From Saksenaea vasiformis B4078 (Eukaryota > Mucoromycota > Mucoromycetes > Mucorales > Saksenaeaceae): a stretch of 23,887 bases of DNA. Positions 1 to 10,286 of this stretch are shown here, piece after piece (position 1 is the stretch's first letter; the number at the start of each line of letters is the position of its first letter). Both the position numbers and the translations under genes were made by a program. The stretch is from assembly GCA_000697055.1 (NCBI GenBank), contig JNDT01001886.1, positions 1 to 23,887 of the forward strand. Reading direction: 5' to 3'. The notes beneath the pieces were generated by a model. It saw only the letters and a list, made by a program, of their open reading frames with translations. It made no database searches and was not told the DNA's origin.

Positions 1-2440
1 GTGTATGCTTACATAACCATCCTTCCCCGCTGCAGTGTACCTAGTCTTTTGATGGATAGAACGTCTCCATAACAATGTTCTATGGGAAAACAATTTTTAA
101 TTATTACTATAATTGATCCTTTTCTCTTTTGACACAATGCGTCAATTGTTTTGGTATTTCTATAAAGTAGACAAAATAAACGAAAGTAAAAGGAAAGAAG
201 CATAATGATCTACACTCATTTCATGTTCAGCAGATTCAGCAGCCGCTAATCCACGTCGGGAGGAACGGTACTCGTCTGTCGGTGATTTACATTCCCTACC
301 AGAAAAAAAAATAACCGCATGTTGCCGCTATCGGAAGAATCTATCCGAACAAACAAAAAAGTATTGCATTTTTCTTGAGATTTATTGACATCTATTTCGA
401 CTTGGGTAAATGGTGGGCTTTCACACCACAGAATCGCTCAATTACACCAGTAAAAGGATTGCAGTAACCATTCCATGTTTCGGTTAAGTTCCTGCTTCAT
501 AGCCGGCTTGATGACAGCGACTCGGTTCCTGATGGTAAGAGGTCTGTGCGACCTTCGATCGGGAGGATTTGATATCCATTACCGAGATTTTCACCAGGGG
601 TATAGGGTTAACACTCGTTATCGAAATGAGTACATAAATTGTGCGAGCACACATTTCATATCTTAGCCGGTATTTGCGTAGCGGTTTCATCGTTACCGGC
701 TATGCAAGCAATCGAAATATTTCCCCCTTTATCCGTAAATGTTATTACATGTAACGGTAGCAAAAATGCCAGATGACAATGGGATAACTTTGACGTAACA
801 TGAAATTGCTCGCCTTCGGAACGGATTTGTCCGGATGATACCTTTCGTCAATGAGTCATGCTTTAGAAATGTACACGGTAGGATACCTCCTGAAGGCCGT
901 TTCATGTCCCTAAATGACGTATTTCGCCGATGGAGCATAGATGCAACCGGTCGGATAAATGTACATCACTTTTTTTCTTGCTGGCTATGCTTCGTGTCAG
1001 CACGAATGAGAAACCTCCCTCATCCCTTTAATGGAGATTTGTCAAAAAGCCAGTGTCCAATGATCTCACCATCGACAAACGCTGCATTGCAAAGTCATGC
1101 CTACAATGAGTTGCCGCTAAACTTCGGGTTACTGAGTATCGCTAAACGGAGCTGGCTAATATCGTTCCTGCAAAATAGGCTTGAGCGCCTTCCCCTGGGA
1201 CAGAGGTTGGCTTGGTTCCGGTGAGAAATCTCCTTTCCTTGATAGTTCCTCTCTTGACTCTATACACATACCATCTGTTCCTCCTTTCCATAGCATGGTC
1301 TGCGGGTTTATGCCATAAGAGAATGATTTTCCAGGTTGGCTTCGGGAAGCGAGGAAACAAAAGAAGATAGGGAAACATTGATGAAATCAGTTGAGAATTA
1401 AAGACTACAATCATTGAACATAGGAAATTGCAGAATCATATATACCTTCACGGCACCTTCCTTTTCGTTCCACCCGTTTACGATATTCAGTGGCCTGGTG
1501 GAATACAAACTTGCCAGTGCCAACGCTGAAGTATTTACTGCTTGTGAGTCATGTAAGCTGGTAGTAAACTGCCGTTGTTTCGCGCATGCAACCTAATTCT
1601 CTGTGCATCAGAACAATTAATCAGCCTAAATGAGCACATTTCACGCTTCTTGCCCACTTCAGGAAATGTCCTCGATTATTTCGCTTAAGACGTTCAAAGA
1701 CCCGGTACAGGATCTTGCCATAAGGACTTAGAGCCGTCACTGTAGTCCACAATGGATGCCTGTGTTATCTTCTCCGAGTAACAAGCAGAAGAATGCATTA
1801 TCAGTGGACATTCAACCGCCTTGCAGGATTACCTCAGTCAAAGCAAAAAGTGAACATGATAGATAATAGTGATGGGAAAATTGGCAAGGGCCATCTCATT
1901 TTTCTGGATAAATTGATGGTCGCTGATCAGCCAAGATATAACATGAAGTTCCATATCAGACACTACGGATATACCTGCCCAGCGCCCTTCTCATCTTTTC
2001 ATTTGTGAGATGTATCCAAGCTGAACACGAAGTTCAACTTTATAAACGGAGTGCGAATCTCGTGCGAATTTGTTATTCTTCCAATGAATTGGGGCATCAT
2101 TTACCTGTTTTGTAGGTGCCCCGTGCTTTTTTGTTATTTTTTACAGCAATGTGAGTGAATCCAAACATTGTACAACGGTTCCTTTTTTTCTCAAATCTTC
2201 CCGCAAGGCTAAGGACGGGAATTCTGCTGAAAGATACGTCGGAGAAAAAAGCTTAATGGTCGTGTCAGTAGGAAGAACACTCAAGTGGTAGTAAACAAAG
2301 CAGTAAAGAAGTGAGCATTGGTTGCAAATCGTAGGAAAATTCTTAAGTTAGTAAGCTATTTTTGTGAATTTGCTTATCTGTGCTGATACCTGATCTGAAA
2401 TTATACCCTCCCCACGTCCTCAATTCTTTCTCAGCAAGAA
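1..2440. other. Long stretch without a recognisable gene
   Basis: I find no convincing coding gene here. The open frames are short (the longest, 835-1224 on the plus strand, is 129 codons), have low-complexity or mixed composition, show no family motif and do not join through plausible introns. The part from about 480 to 2000 is less A/T-rich than the flanks, which would suit an eroded mobile element or an old pseudogene, but I see no terminal repeats, target duplications or reverse transcriptase/transposase motifs. The last 100-200 bases should hold the promoter of the guanine deaminase gene. Confidence 0.5.
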
Positions 2441-2445
2441 AAGGG

Positions 2446-2452
2446 TATAAAA
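2446..2452 (+). promoter_or_regulatory. Putative TATA box of the guanine deaminase gene
   Basis: The heptamer TATAAAA lies 49 bases before the ATG at 2501 and is followed by a pyrimidine-rich stretch. The spacing fits a core promoter with a very short leader. This is a motif match only; the transcription start is not known. Confidence 0.45.
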
Positions 2453-2500
2453 GAAACTCAGTTCTCTTATTTTTTTTGTCTGTTTCATACCTTTGCTGCC

Positions 2501-3973
2501 ATGTCCCCGATGCAGACTGTCTACTACGGTACACTTATTCATTCGCGTTCATCGACCGAACTGGAGATCATCCGCAATGGTATCCTCATTGTCGATCAGA
2601 ACGGTTGGATCGTCAGAATGGAAACAAAGGAGCATACGTTGACAGAACTACAAACTGTGTTGGAAAAATTATCCGAACCATACGAGGTAAAAGGAAGAAA
2701 GAAACCGTGTACTCGATTTTCTGAGACCTTTTCCTTTTTCTATAGCTACATAAGCTGAACAGTCAGCAATTCCTTTTACCTGGTTTTGTTGACACGCATG
2801 CGGTAAAGCATAAATGTTTGAGAAACAAAAACAAGAAAAATATTGAAATGAACGTGATGTTGGTTGTAGCACGCTCCCCAGTATTCGTTTGCCGGATCGG
2901 GCATGAATTTGACACTGCTAGATTGGCTGAAACGTTATATCTTTGCTCTTGAAAGGAAGTTTGCAGATGCCCGCTGGGGCAAAGAAAGATATAGACAGGT
3001 TGTCACTCGCTTTTTGAAGAACGGCACAACCACTTGTAGCTGGTTTGCTACCATTCATCTCGAAGCTAGTAAAGTATTGGCAGACACCGCGGAAGAGCTT
3101 GGTCAACGTGCTTTCGTTGGCAAGGTCAATATGGACATGAATTCGCCAGACGATTACGTCGAGACAACCGAAGAAAGTTTAAAGGATACACGTGAATTTG
3201 TCAAGTATGTCCTGGAAAAGAAGGGGCCCTTGGTTACTCCTGTTATCACACCAAGATTCGCCCTTACATGTTCCACCCCGCTGATGAGAGGTCTGGGAGA
3301 AATTGCTAAAGAATACAATATCCCAATCCAGTCCCATTTGTGTGAAAACGTACATGAGATCAAGGCAGCTCTCGAGATGTTCCCTGACTCTAAGACCTAC
3401 ACACATATCTATGCTGACCATGGGCTACTGAACGACAAGACCTACATGGCCCACTGTGTGCACATGACAGATGAAGAGCTGAGCCTCATGGCTGAACGCA
3501 AGGCCGGCGTGTCTCACTGCGCCAACTCGAACTTCTGCTTGGAAAGTGGTGTATGTGATGTACGCCGAATCATGGACAAGGGAATTAAGGTTGGTCTGGG
3601 AACGGATGTCGCAGGTGGCTTCTCGCCCTCTATGCTGGACGCTATTCGATCTTCTTTCCTCGCATCCAAAACAACCAAGATCATGAAGACAGGAAGCGAC
3701 ACCGAATTCAAGACATTGACAACTGCCGAACTCCTCTACCTCGCCACCATGGGCGGTGCTACCGTTTTAGGTTTGCAGGACACGATTGGTAACTTCCAGG
3801 TCGGCAAGGCCTTTGATGCTTTGTGGGTCGATCTTGAAAGCGATCGTTGCGTGGATTTGACAGGCGACGAACCACCAGAGCAGATGCTTGAGAAATTCTT
3901 CTTCCAAGGCAATGAGTATTCGCTACGCCACGTATTTGTTCAGGGTAAACGAGTACAAGGCAGTTGCAAATAG
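2501..3973 (+). CDS. Guanine deaminase (guanine aminohydrolase), three exons
   Basis: Hydrolyses guanine to xanthine and ammonia in purine salvage/catabolism; cytosolic member of the amidohydrolase superfamily. Exons are 2501-2686, 2746-2802 and 2870-3973, giving 448 residues, the usual family length. Introns of 59 and 67 nt are phase 0 with GT-AG ends; splicing brings together PGFVDTHA and HAPQY, recreating the HxH metal-binding motif (His80, His82). Further family signatures are SHLCEN (about 236-241), MAHCVHM with a metal His near 276, SHCANSN near 296-302 and GLGTDVAGG with the catalytic Asp near 327. The ATG at 2501 is preceded by a TATA-like box. The gene is convergent with the polymerase delta subunit gene, with only 102 bases between stop codons. 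It looks intact. Confidence 0.95.
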
Positions 3974-4075
3974 ATCCCTCTTGCTTTTTTTTAATTATTT
4001 GTAATTTATATTTTTACTTGCATAAACAAAGATTGCTGCGGTTTTTTTTTTCATTATGCTAAGAAGTTCTTTTAT

Positions 4076-5952
4076 TTATTCGTTCTTTGGGACGATACGT
4101 ACGGAAGTGCATTCAAGAGTATTTAGATTAATGAGAGCAGCAACTCCTGTTTCTGCAAATGAGGGAACAAGAACAACACGTATTTGTTGTCCGTTAGGGC
4201 CTGCAAGAAAAGATAAGTTCATTAAGGCTTCTTATGAAGAAGGTTCTTACCATCGATCATGCTAGTTTCAAATCGAGGTTGGTTACCAACAAAATAGACG
4301 TGAGGACTATTTTCTAGAAGGAAAGGATCACGGTCTTGGAAAGGATAACACCCTACAGAAGAAGAAAAAGCATGTAAATAACATCTTTCGTGACATGATG
4401 GACCAGACTTACACAGCGTATCAGGTGCTGAAGGGGCTATGTGTTGCCAGAACATGCTTTGTTCCGCCATACTCAGTCGATCAGGGCTATCGACGTATCT
4501 GTAAATGTCATCCAAATTCTGGCCTGATGTTCCCAAAAATCTAATTGATATTTTTAAGTTCAAAAGAAAGCTTCAAGTAAACCCCCCCCTCCTTACATCG
4601 TATCATCGACTTTACACCAGTATGGATTTGTGACAGTTTGAAAGGTAGAATAGTTTCGAGCTTGTGGAAACATGAGAGGATGCAATGGTTGCTGTGGCAT
4701 GTGATTATTGCTTGGATCGTTTGCTCCCGCCATCAGGTCAACATCGATTGTATCACACAAGTCACTGAGCAGGTCATCCAACTGCTGAAGAGGCTTGACA
4801 TCATACCGATCGTTGTCGTATCCATATGTTTTCTACGAGCACTATTTAAGATTTAACTCATACTTCCATGTATACTTACTGCTTTGCTTTTATCCTCTAC
4901 GATTTCCCGTTTTGCAAACGAATTACCCGCAATAATGACCCTTGCAATGCAAGAGCTCGAAAATTGGTCCTATGCTATCAGTTAGCGGGGTCCCGAGACA
5001 ATGCTAACCAAAACCCCCACACACACAAATTCTATTATTTACCTCTGAACTTCCGAGCTCTCCCGACAGAAATTCTGCGAGTAACTGACAGGCTGTGTCC
5101 TGTGTCGCATCGTTCCCAAGTTGGAGACCGGATATCAGTGCAACGTATTTCGGACCCGCCTGATCTTTTCACACACAACCCCAATCAACCTACGAAACTA
5201 GCTGATATGGGTCACTTACCTTTTTTCGCCAGTGGCAGCTGTGGCGCGATGCCAGGTAGACAGACATCCACCACTTCAAAGGCCCCTGTCGCCGATTCCT
5301 TGCCCAGGACACCAATGACCATACCTGTCACCATGAATTCTTTGCTCAAACGCTCCCCTATCAGTTCCACACGTCCTGATTCATCTTCCAACGAAATTTT
5401 ATCTCCCTCTCCGCGGTATTTCTCCGGTACAGCTGGGGCAATAATAGAACTCTTTGGCAGCATGTCAGGTTGATCAATCTCGCCTCTTCGTCTTACCTCT
5501 TCACTGAGATCTTTTAGGATATTTGGCTTTAACGAAAGATCCATGTAAACCGTTCCAATGATATAGCAAAGTTCACCCGATTGAACGTCTAAAATTTTCG
5601 GGACATAGTTTGGTTTTTCTACAATGCACAATGTTCAGCATGATGGCAAGAGAAAACGATTTTACAACCTGGCAAATGGTTCCAACGATGCTGGGCACAT
5701 GCCATGACGGCCGGGCGTAGTTTATGTAGTCGCACAAAGTACAAACTTGCGTACTGTTGACGAAATGATCGATCGTCGGCTACAAAGCCCCGTTTTAGTT
5801 CCTCCAGATCATCGTAGGTAGCTTCTTTGCGATCGAGTACTGGATGATTCTTCTCAGGTGCGCTGCAAAGATGGGATCTAACGAATGGATCAACATCAGG
5901 TAATGCGGAGCATGATCGACATTTACGGTGAATCGGCTGTGCTGGTAGACAT
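4076..5952 (-). CDS. POLD2: DNA polymerase delta small (second) subunit, nine exons
   Basis: B-subunit of DNA polymerase delta (human POLD2, budding yeast Pol31, fission yeast Cdc1), a nuclear replication protein with an OB fold and an inactive calcineurin-like phosphoesterase domain. Exons in transcript order: 5952-5927, 5877-5669, 5618-5220, 5164-5043, 4969-4880, 4832-4597, 4540-4413, 4352-4251, 4200-4076. Phases agree throughout and give 478 residues (human 469). Signatures: SFRQQYASLYFVRL, VALISGLQLG, RVIIAGN, MPQQPLHPLMFPQA, FLGTSGQN, APDTL followed by CYPFQDRDPF, and HVYFVGNQPRFE. Most introns are 47-73 nt; the donor of the intron at 5619-5668 is GTTGTA, less canonical than the rest. 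The intron at 4353-4412 is 60 nt and free of stops, so its retention would keep the frame. The first 26-nt exon is inferred from splice phase. Confidence 0.95.
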
Positions 5953-6067
5953 GAAACGCGTTTACGGTACGCGACCGTGTCTGTGACTGGATGGTTTATG
6001 CCCTCCATCGGAGGTGAAAAAGCGTTCATCCGCCACAGCTGCAATAACCCGCAGAGGGTCTGTGTAG

Positions 6068-6081
6068 CACACACACACACA
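6068..6081. repeat. (CA)7 microsatellite
   Basis: Seven perfect CA units in the shared promoter region between POLD2 and the DHHC gene, about 115 bases upstream of the POLD2 start. Confidence 0.95.
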
Positions 6082-6564
6082 TAGCCTTATTTCTTTGAAG
6101 GAAAAGAGATTATTCACCATGCAAGCCATTGTGTGATTGTAATATAGTATTTCCATGTTAATTTGTCGGATCGTTTGACTAAATTCGCTTTTAAACAATG
6201 TTCTTCTTCGACAGCCAAGATAATAAACTGGGACTTTTCTGCCAAAGCATGATGCGGAGTTTTTAGGTTCGCGAAAGAACAATAGCCTAGTGCATCTTTT
6301 CTGATCATCGAGTTTTACGACAATAGCTTGCCAAGAAAAAGAGAAACCCACGTGTAGGCGCGTGAGACGACTCGACAGCACACCGAGAAAGTGCCTTGTT
6401 TTTTTTCTGCTAGTCACTTTTTACTCGATTTAGGAAACGAGCGAATGGAATACTTAGTACTGACGCTGCCCCTGCAAAGAAACAACGAAAGGAAGCTATT
6501 TAATGCTTGGCCCTTTTTCCCTCTTCGGTAGCGGGTATTGAAACTGAAATTGAACTGGTCTTTG

Positions 6565-6579
6565 CACACACACACACAC
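6565..6579. repeat. (CA)7.5 microsatellite
   Basis: A second CA tract of almost the same length in the same divergent promoter region, about 130 bases before the DHHC gene start. Confidence 0.95.
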
Positions 6580-6707
6580 CTACTGGCTTCCTTCAACCTT
6601 TTTTCTTTCTTTTGACTCTTTCCATTACCACGATTCTTTTACGCTGCTTCGGAGGCACAAAAACGTGAAACAGTTTTTATTTTTAAGAAACGAGTTTGGT
6701 CTGAGCA

Positions 6708-8285
6708 ATGAGCGTCAGTCATTGTCCATCTCTCGATGCCTGTCAACGAAACACCCTGAGAGTTGTCAATGCATCCCCAGTTATACTTCTCTGTCTTATT
6801 TTTAGCTGGAGTTACTACGCTTATTTGTTTCGACTGTGCTGGTATTTGTTTAGCGATGGGCAAATAGTACAAGGTAAACTGGGTAACAAGCTAAATTTCC
6901 TGTCTTTAACGTAGATAGCTTGTCTGTATATTACGTTTTTACAACCGTTCTTCTTTCTCTGCATTTGGAGTTTTTGGAAAGTGACCCGGACAGCGCCTGG
7001 AACTACTTCTGATGTAAGAGCAAGAGTAATCATGATCTATAACTGACCCGTAAAAATGGGGAATAATGACAGGTAATAAAAAGAAAAACGAGTGAAGAAC
7101 TGGAGGAGGAGGAAGCGATGGGCTTGTATCACGACACCGAAGATGTTCAGTTACTAGACCACAGTCAGAACGACGATAGGGAGGATGAGGATGAGGGTGA
7201 TGAGGGTGGAAGGCATCCTAGGGTAGCTATTCTTAATGTGGAAGCCGCCGAATCCACCACAAGTCTGAATCGTCCATCCACCTCTTCGAGACGAAAACAC
7301 AGCTCCTACACATCCATCACTGTAAAAAGAGACGGCGATCATCGGTTTTGTAAGAAGTGTCAACTGAGAAAATTTGACCGAGCACATCATTGTCGTCTGT
7401 GTAAACGGTAACATCGTAAATCCATCCACACGCTTGTGATGTACTCATCATCTTCTTCTTCAGATGCACTCTAAAGATGGATCAGTGAGTATTACTGTTA
7501 CCTTATACTACAAACTTTTACTTATCTATATTGAATTTGCTCCCAAGTCATTGTCCTTGGTAAGTGACCAAGATCCCCTCCTTTTCATTTCTTTTCTTAA
7601 CCGATCGGTACATACAGGGTCAACAATTGTGTAGGATTTTACAACTACAAGTTTTTTTATCTCTTCCTAGTCTATGCATCATTTTACTGTATTTATATTT
7701 TTGGTACCACATTGCCTCCCGTTATTAACGTGGCGAATGGTCCTATGGTAAGTACTTAATTATCCGAAGAAATGGACTTACTGATAGACCGATCGTCTTG
7801 TAGAGCATCTTTGGGTTAGATTTTAACTGGATACTGCTGATGTTTATTTCTGCAGTATTTGGTTTGTTTTTGATACCCTTTTCCTTATTCCATACACGTC
7901 AACTGTTCAAGAACCGTACAACGATTGAGTTTTATGAAAAGGCAAATTATCGATTAGGTCGCACACGAGGTCGCGTGGATGTCATGCGAAGCAAACATTT
8001 TAATCCATGGGATCTGGGATCAAGGTAAAAAAAAAAAGAAAGCGACAATATACTACTACTGAACCTAATATTCATCGATAAAAAGGAAAAATATCGAACA
8101 GGTGATGGGATTAAACCCAAAGACATGGTGGTTGCCGATCGGAACACCGTAAGTGGAGAGGAATGTTAAGTTCTTGTGTGACACGGAATTTTTTGGTAAA
8201 TAGCCTAGGAAACGGTTGCGAATATCCTTTGAACAGCTATGCCTATGAATGGTTGGCGGAGGACGCGGAGGAGACTCAGAGTTAA
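6708..8285 (+). CDS. DHHC-type protein S-palmitoyltransferase, nine exons with two micro-exons
   Basis: Integral membrane enzyme that transfers palmitate from acyl-CoA to cysteines of target proteins. Exons: 6708-6873, 6919-7013, 7073-7407, 7464-7484, 7548-7559, 7618-7747, 7804-8024, 8086-8148, 8204-8285; phases agree and yield 374 residues. Membrane segments lie about 24-46 and 56-77 before the zinc-binding domain and about 220-245 and 258-283 after it. The Cys-rich domain has CKKC (180-183), HC (193-194), C197, C200, then DHHCPW with DHHC at 205-208, and C214. The family TTxE motif is TTIE (292-295), and NPWDLG (320-325) is followed by a QVMG box. A very acidic stretch lies between helix 2 and the DHHC domain. 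The 21-nt and 12-nt exons 4 and 5 split the DHHC motif; catalytic Cys208 sits in the 12-nt exon. Architecture is nearest to Pfa3/ZDHHC2-15-20 enzymes; the substrate cannot be told from sequence. Confidence 0.93.
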
Positions 8286-8447
8286 AAAAGAAAAAGAAAA
8301 CAAAATGTACATTTAACAATGTTCAAGACATCCCTCATCATTTTCATGCATGGAAGATCACATACAAACGTTTACACCTTTTTTTTACTTTGTCCATCGA
8401 TCCCGTCCATTTATTTATGAGATCAGGCACGACATGACCTACAGACG

Positions 8448-8473
8448 GAGAGAGAGAGCGAGAGAGAGAGAGA
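8448..8473. repeat. GA/AG microsatellite with one interruption
   Basis: About 26 bases of AG repeats interrupted by a single CG step, in the intergenic region after the DHHC gene. Confidence 0.9.
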
Positions 8474-8552
8474 TTTTCATCATTGTGCATGGCTACGACG
8501 GTAATAACAAGTGATCCGTATTATTGTACCTGAGAAGTTTCACGTATTCAGC

Positions 8553-8574
8553 AAAAAAAAAAAAAAAAAAAAAA
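8553..8574. repeat. A22 homopolymer
   Basis: An uninterrupted run of 22 A. Its length in the assembly may be unreliable. It could be a poly(A) tail remnant of an inserted retro-copy, but no such copy is recognisable upstream. Confidence 0.9.
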
Positions 8575-8955
8575 GGTCAATGCTGAGAGAGGAGCGCACT
8601 GTAGTGGACATCAACAGAGCATAAAATCAACACCGTGCTGTGTAGACAATACTTTGCTGCGGGGTTGTTGCTGATAGTAGAGAAATGCCCGAACATAGGG
8701 TTGACTAATGCCATGTCCCCATGTGAGAAGCATGTTCTTCCCAGGAATGGCATAATGAAATGGAAGCTATTCTCACTGTAGAAACGTAACATTTAGCTTG
8801 CGGCATTCTGGACCCACGTATTTCGTTTTGGTCGGTCTGAAACGCCCATGAACGGGCAATTGGCAGTGACTGCTTGGATCTGGCCAAGTTAATCGTGCCA
8901 AGCGTCGTTGTTTTTCTCTTTTCTTTTGCCTTTTTTTCCCTTTTTTGTGTAAACA

Positions 8956-9576
8956 ATGGATAAGAAAATAATACGCAACCCTCCTGATTGCGACGATCGA
9001 CTTCCACCTCCACCTTATTCCGAGTCCGAGAATACGGCTTACAACCCAGCCTACCTTCATTCGAACGGGGCATCGAATGCCTACCCATCTTATGCCGCAC
9101 AACCACGTCCCGAACCTTCTGCACCGCCCTCTCCACAACAACAAAACACTCTATACCCGCAACTGCCGCCACATCCAGCCCCACATCCAGCACCTCCTTT
9201 GCAGCAAAATTACTCAAGATATCAGACTGTGATGATCCCAGAAAATACCTATTATCGAATCCGACAACACCCGTATGTTCTCTCTGATTTAAACGACCGA
9301 CGCTTTCCAATGGCTGCCTTGTTCTTCTTATTTGGATGGTAAACAAGGAAAAAAAAAGAAAGCGTGCTGTATACTCATCCCTTTATTATTAGGCTCTGTC
9401 CTTTACTATGGGTAATGGGTGCCTGTTGTTGCGCAGGTAGTCGTAATCGTTATGAGGCATGGTGGGGCAAAGTCAACTTCTTTATGGCGATTGTCCTTAT
9501 TATCTCCTCTATTGTTTATTCGATGGTTGCGATTACTGTGGGGGATTGGAATTTTGCATTTTGGAAGATGGACTGA
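8956..9576 (+). CDS. Small two-helix membrane protein with PPxY, PSAP and YPxL motifs
   Basis: Two exons, 8956-9338 and 9393-9576 (54-nt intron, phase 2), give 188 residues. The first ~117 residues are polar and rich in Pro, Gln, Tyr and Asn, followed by two hydrophobic segments at about 119-138 and 156-178 and a short tail. I do not recognise a named family. The N-terminal tail contains PPPPY (17-21), a WW-domain ligand of the kind bound by Nedd4/Rsp5 ligases; PSAP (54-57), the class bound by the ESCRT-I subunit Tsg101/Vps23; and YPQL (67-70), the YPxL class bound by Alix/Bro1. Three adjacent cysteines (139-141) sit at the end of helix 1, a typical S-acylation site. With no signal peptide, a cytosolic N-terminus is likely. 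A role as an adaptor for ubiquitin/ESCRT membrane traffic is inference. An AATAAA signal follows at about 9604. Confidence 0.85.
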
Positions 9577-9603
9577 TCTCTATCTTTCTCTTTCTCTCTA
9601 TTC

Positions 9604-9609
9604 AAATAA
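9604..9609 (+). terminator. Putative polyadenylation signal
   Basis: The hexamer AATAAA lies about 28 bases after the TGA of the two-helix membrane protein gene and is followed by T-rich sequence. It fits a 3' end signal in the 152-base gap before the convergent EIF1AD-type gene. Confidence 0.5.
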
Positions 9610-9728
9610 AGCGTTTTCTAATATCTATATGTATATATACAGCCAAAAGAAGATGGGTATGGTTGTTTTTTTTTCCTTCTGTACAAATGCAGTTGAACCA
9701 TTCCCGCCCCCTCTCTCTCTCTTCTTCC

Positions 9729-10286
9729 TTATTCTTCATCACTGCTCTCATCTTCCGTTTCCGATAACACAGGACGGTTGTTGTTCACAAAGAGATCATC
9801 CTCTTCATCATCCTGCAGAGAACGGTCTTGTGTCTTGGAAAATTCCGCTGGCCTGACAAAAAAGAAAAAAAGATAAGTCATGTGCTTCAAAGATGTCTCT
9901 CTTTTTCCTTTTTACCATTTGCCGCTGTTTTCCAGAGATTTGATATGCTTGGGGAAGAGAACATGTACAATTTCTCCACCTACTTTCTCAGAGGTTGTGC
10001 CAATCGATGGATCCACAATAACATAATGACCTATCAGTTAAAGTTTTAACCACAGGATCGGCTTAAATCATGCCAATTTTTTTTTTTTTTTACCTCGCTT
10101 GACCCATACAGTGTTGCGGAACCTTGGTGGTAACGTGACAAGTTTTCGTTCTCCATTAGCAAACTCCACTTCATGCTGCGAATTGCCCCGAGGTCCAATG
10201 ACACGAGCATATTGTTGGTCGGTTCCCTCCTCAAGCGTAATCAAATCAGCATCTAACAAATCTCTCGTTGTCTGTTTTCTTCCCAT
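9729..10286 (-). CDS. EIF1AD: EIF1AD-type (eIF1A-like S1/OB-fold) protein, three exons
   Basis: Relative of eukaryotic initiation factor 1A of the EIF1AD group (haponin), a small RNA-binding OB-fold protein. Exons in transcript order: 10286-10094, 10030-9916, 9852-9729; both introns are 63 nt with agreeing phases, giving 143 residues (human 165). The N-terminal fold reads MGRKQTTRDLL, then DQQYARVIGPRGNSQHEVEF, GERKLVTLPPRFR and WVKRGHYVIVDP, matching the family's strand order. Splicing restores FPKHIKSLENSGKWP. The acidic C-terminus contains DDLFVNNNRP, close to the DLFVN motif of animal EIF1AD, and ends in an Asp/Glu/Ser tail. It is shorter than eIF1A and lacks eIF1A's own tails, so I prefer EIF1AD over the canonical factor. 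Convergent with the membrane protein gene. Confidence 0.92.

Larger units (their letters stand above)
5953..6707. promoter_or_regulatory. Divergent promoter region between the POLD2 and DHHC genes
   Basis: The 755 bases separate two start codons facing away from each other, so both promoters should lie here. Visible elements: ACGCGT at 5956-5961 and a second ACGCG core near 5969 beside the POLD2 start; a CACGTG palindrome near 6350-6355; and two CA repeats. Open frames here on the minus strand are low in complexity and show no motif. Confidence 0.55.
8286..8955. other. Intergenic region with repeats; promoter of the small membrane protein gene
   Basis: No gene is visible. The region holds the 3' end of the DHHC transcript, a GA repeat, a 22-base A run and, just before the ATG at 8956, a long pyrimidine-rich tract typical of fungal core promoters. 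The long minus-strand frame reaching back to about 8705 is antisense to the downstream gene and carries no motif. Confidence 0.5.

Noticed and set aside
835..1224. 129-codon open frame in the left gene-free region
   Set aside because: No recognisable domain, no plausible splice partners, and overlapping frames on the other strand are equally open.
4868..5473. 201-codon plus-strand open frame
   Set aside because: Antisense to three POLD2 exons whose splice phases and family motifs are clear; it runs across introns and has no motif.
5962..6417. Minus-strand open frames upstream of POLD2 (also 6414-6596)
   Set aside because: They run through CA repeats in the divergent promoter region, have no motifs, and are not needed for a full-length POLD2.
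8705..9346. 213-codon minus-strand open frame
   Set aside because: Antisense to the first exon of the two-helix membrane protein; no motif, and the plus-strand frame has a better start, intron and hydrophobic segments.
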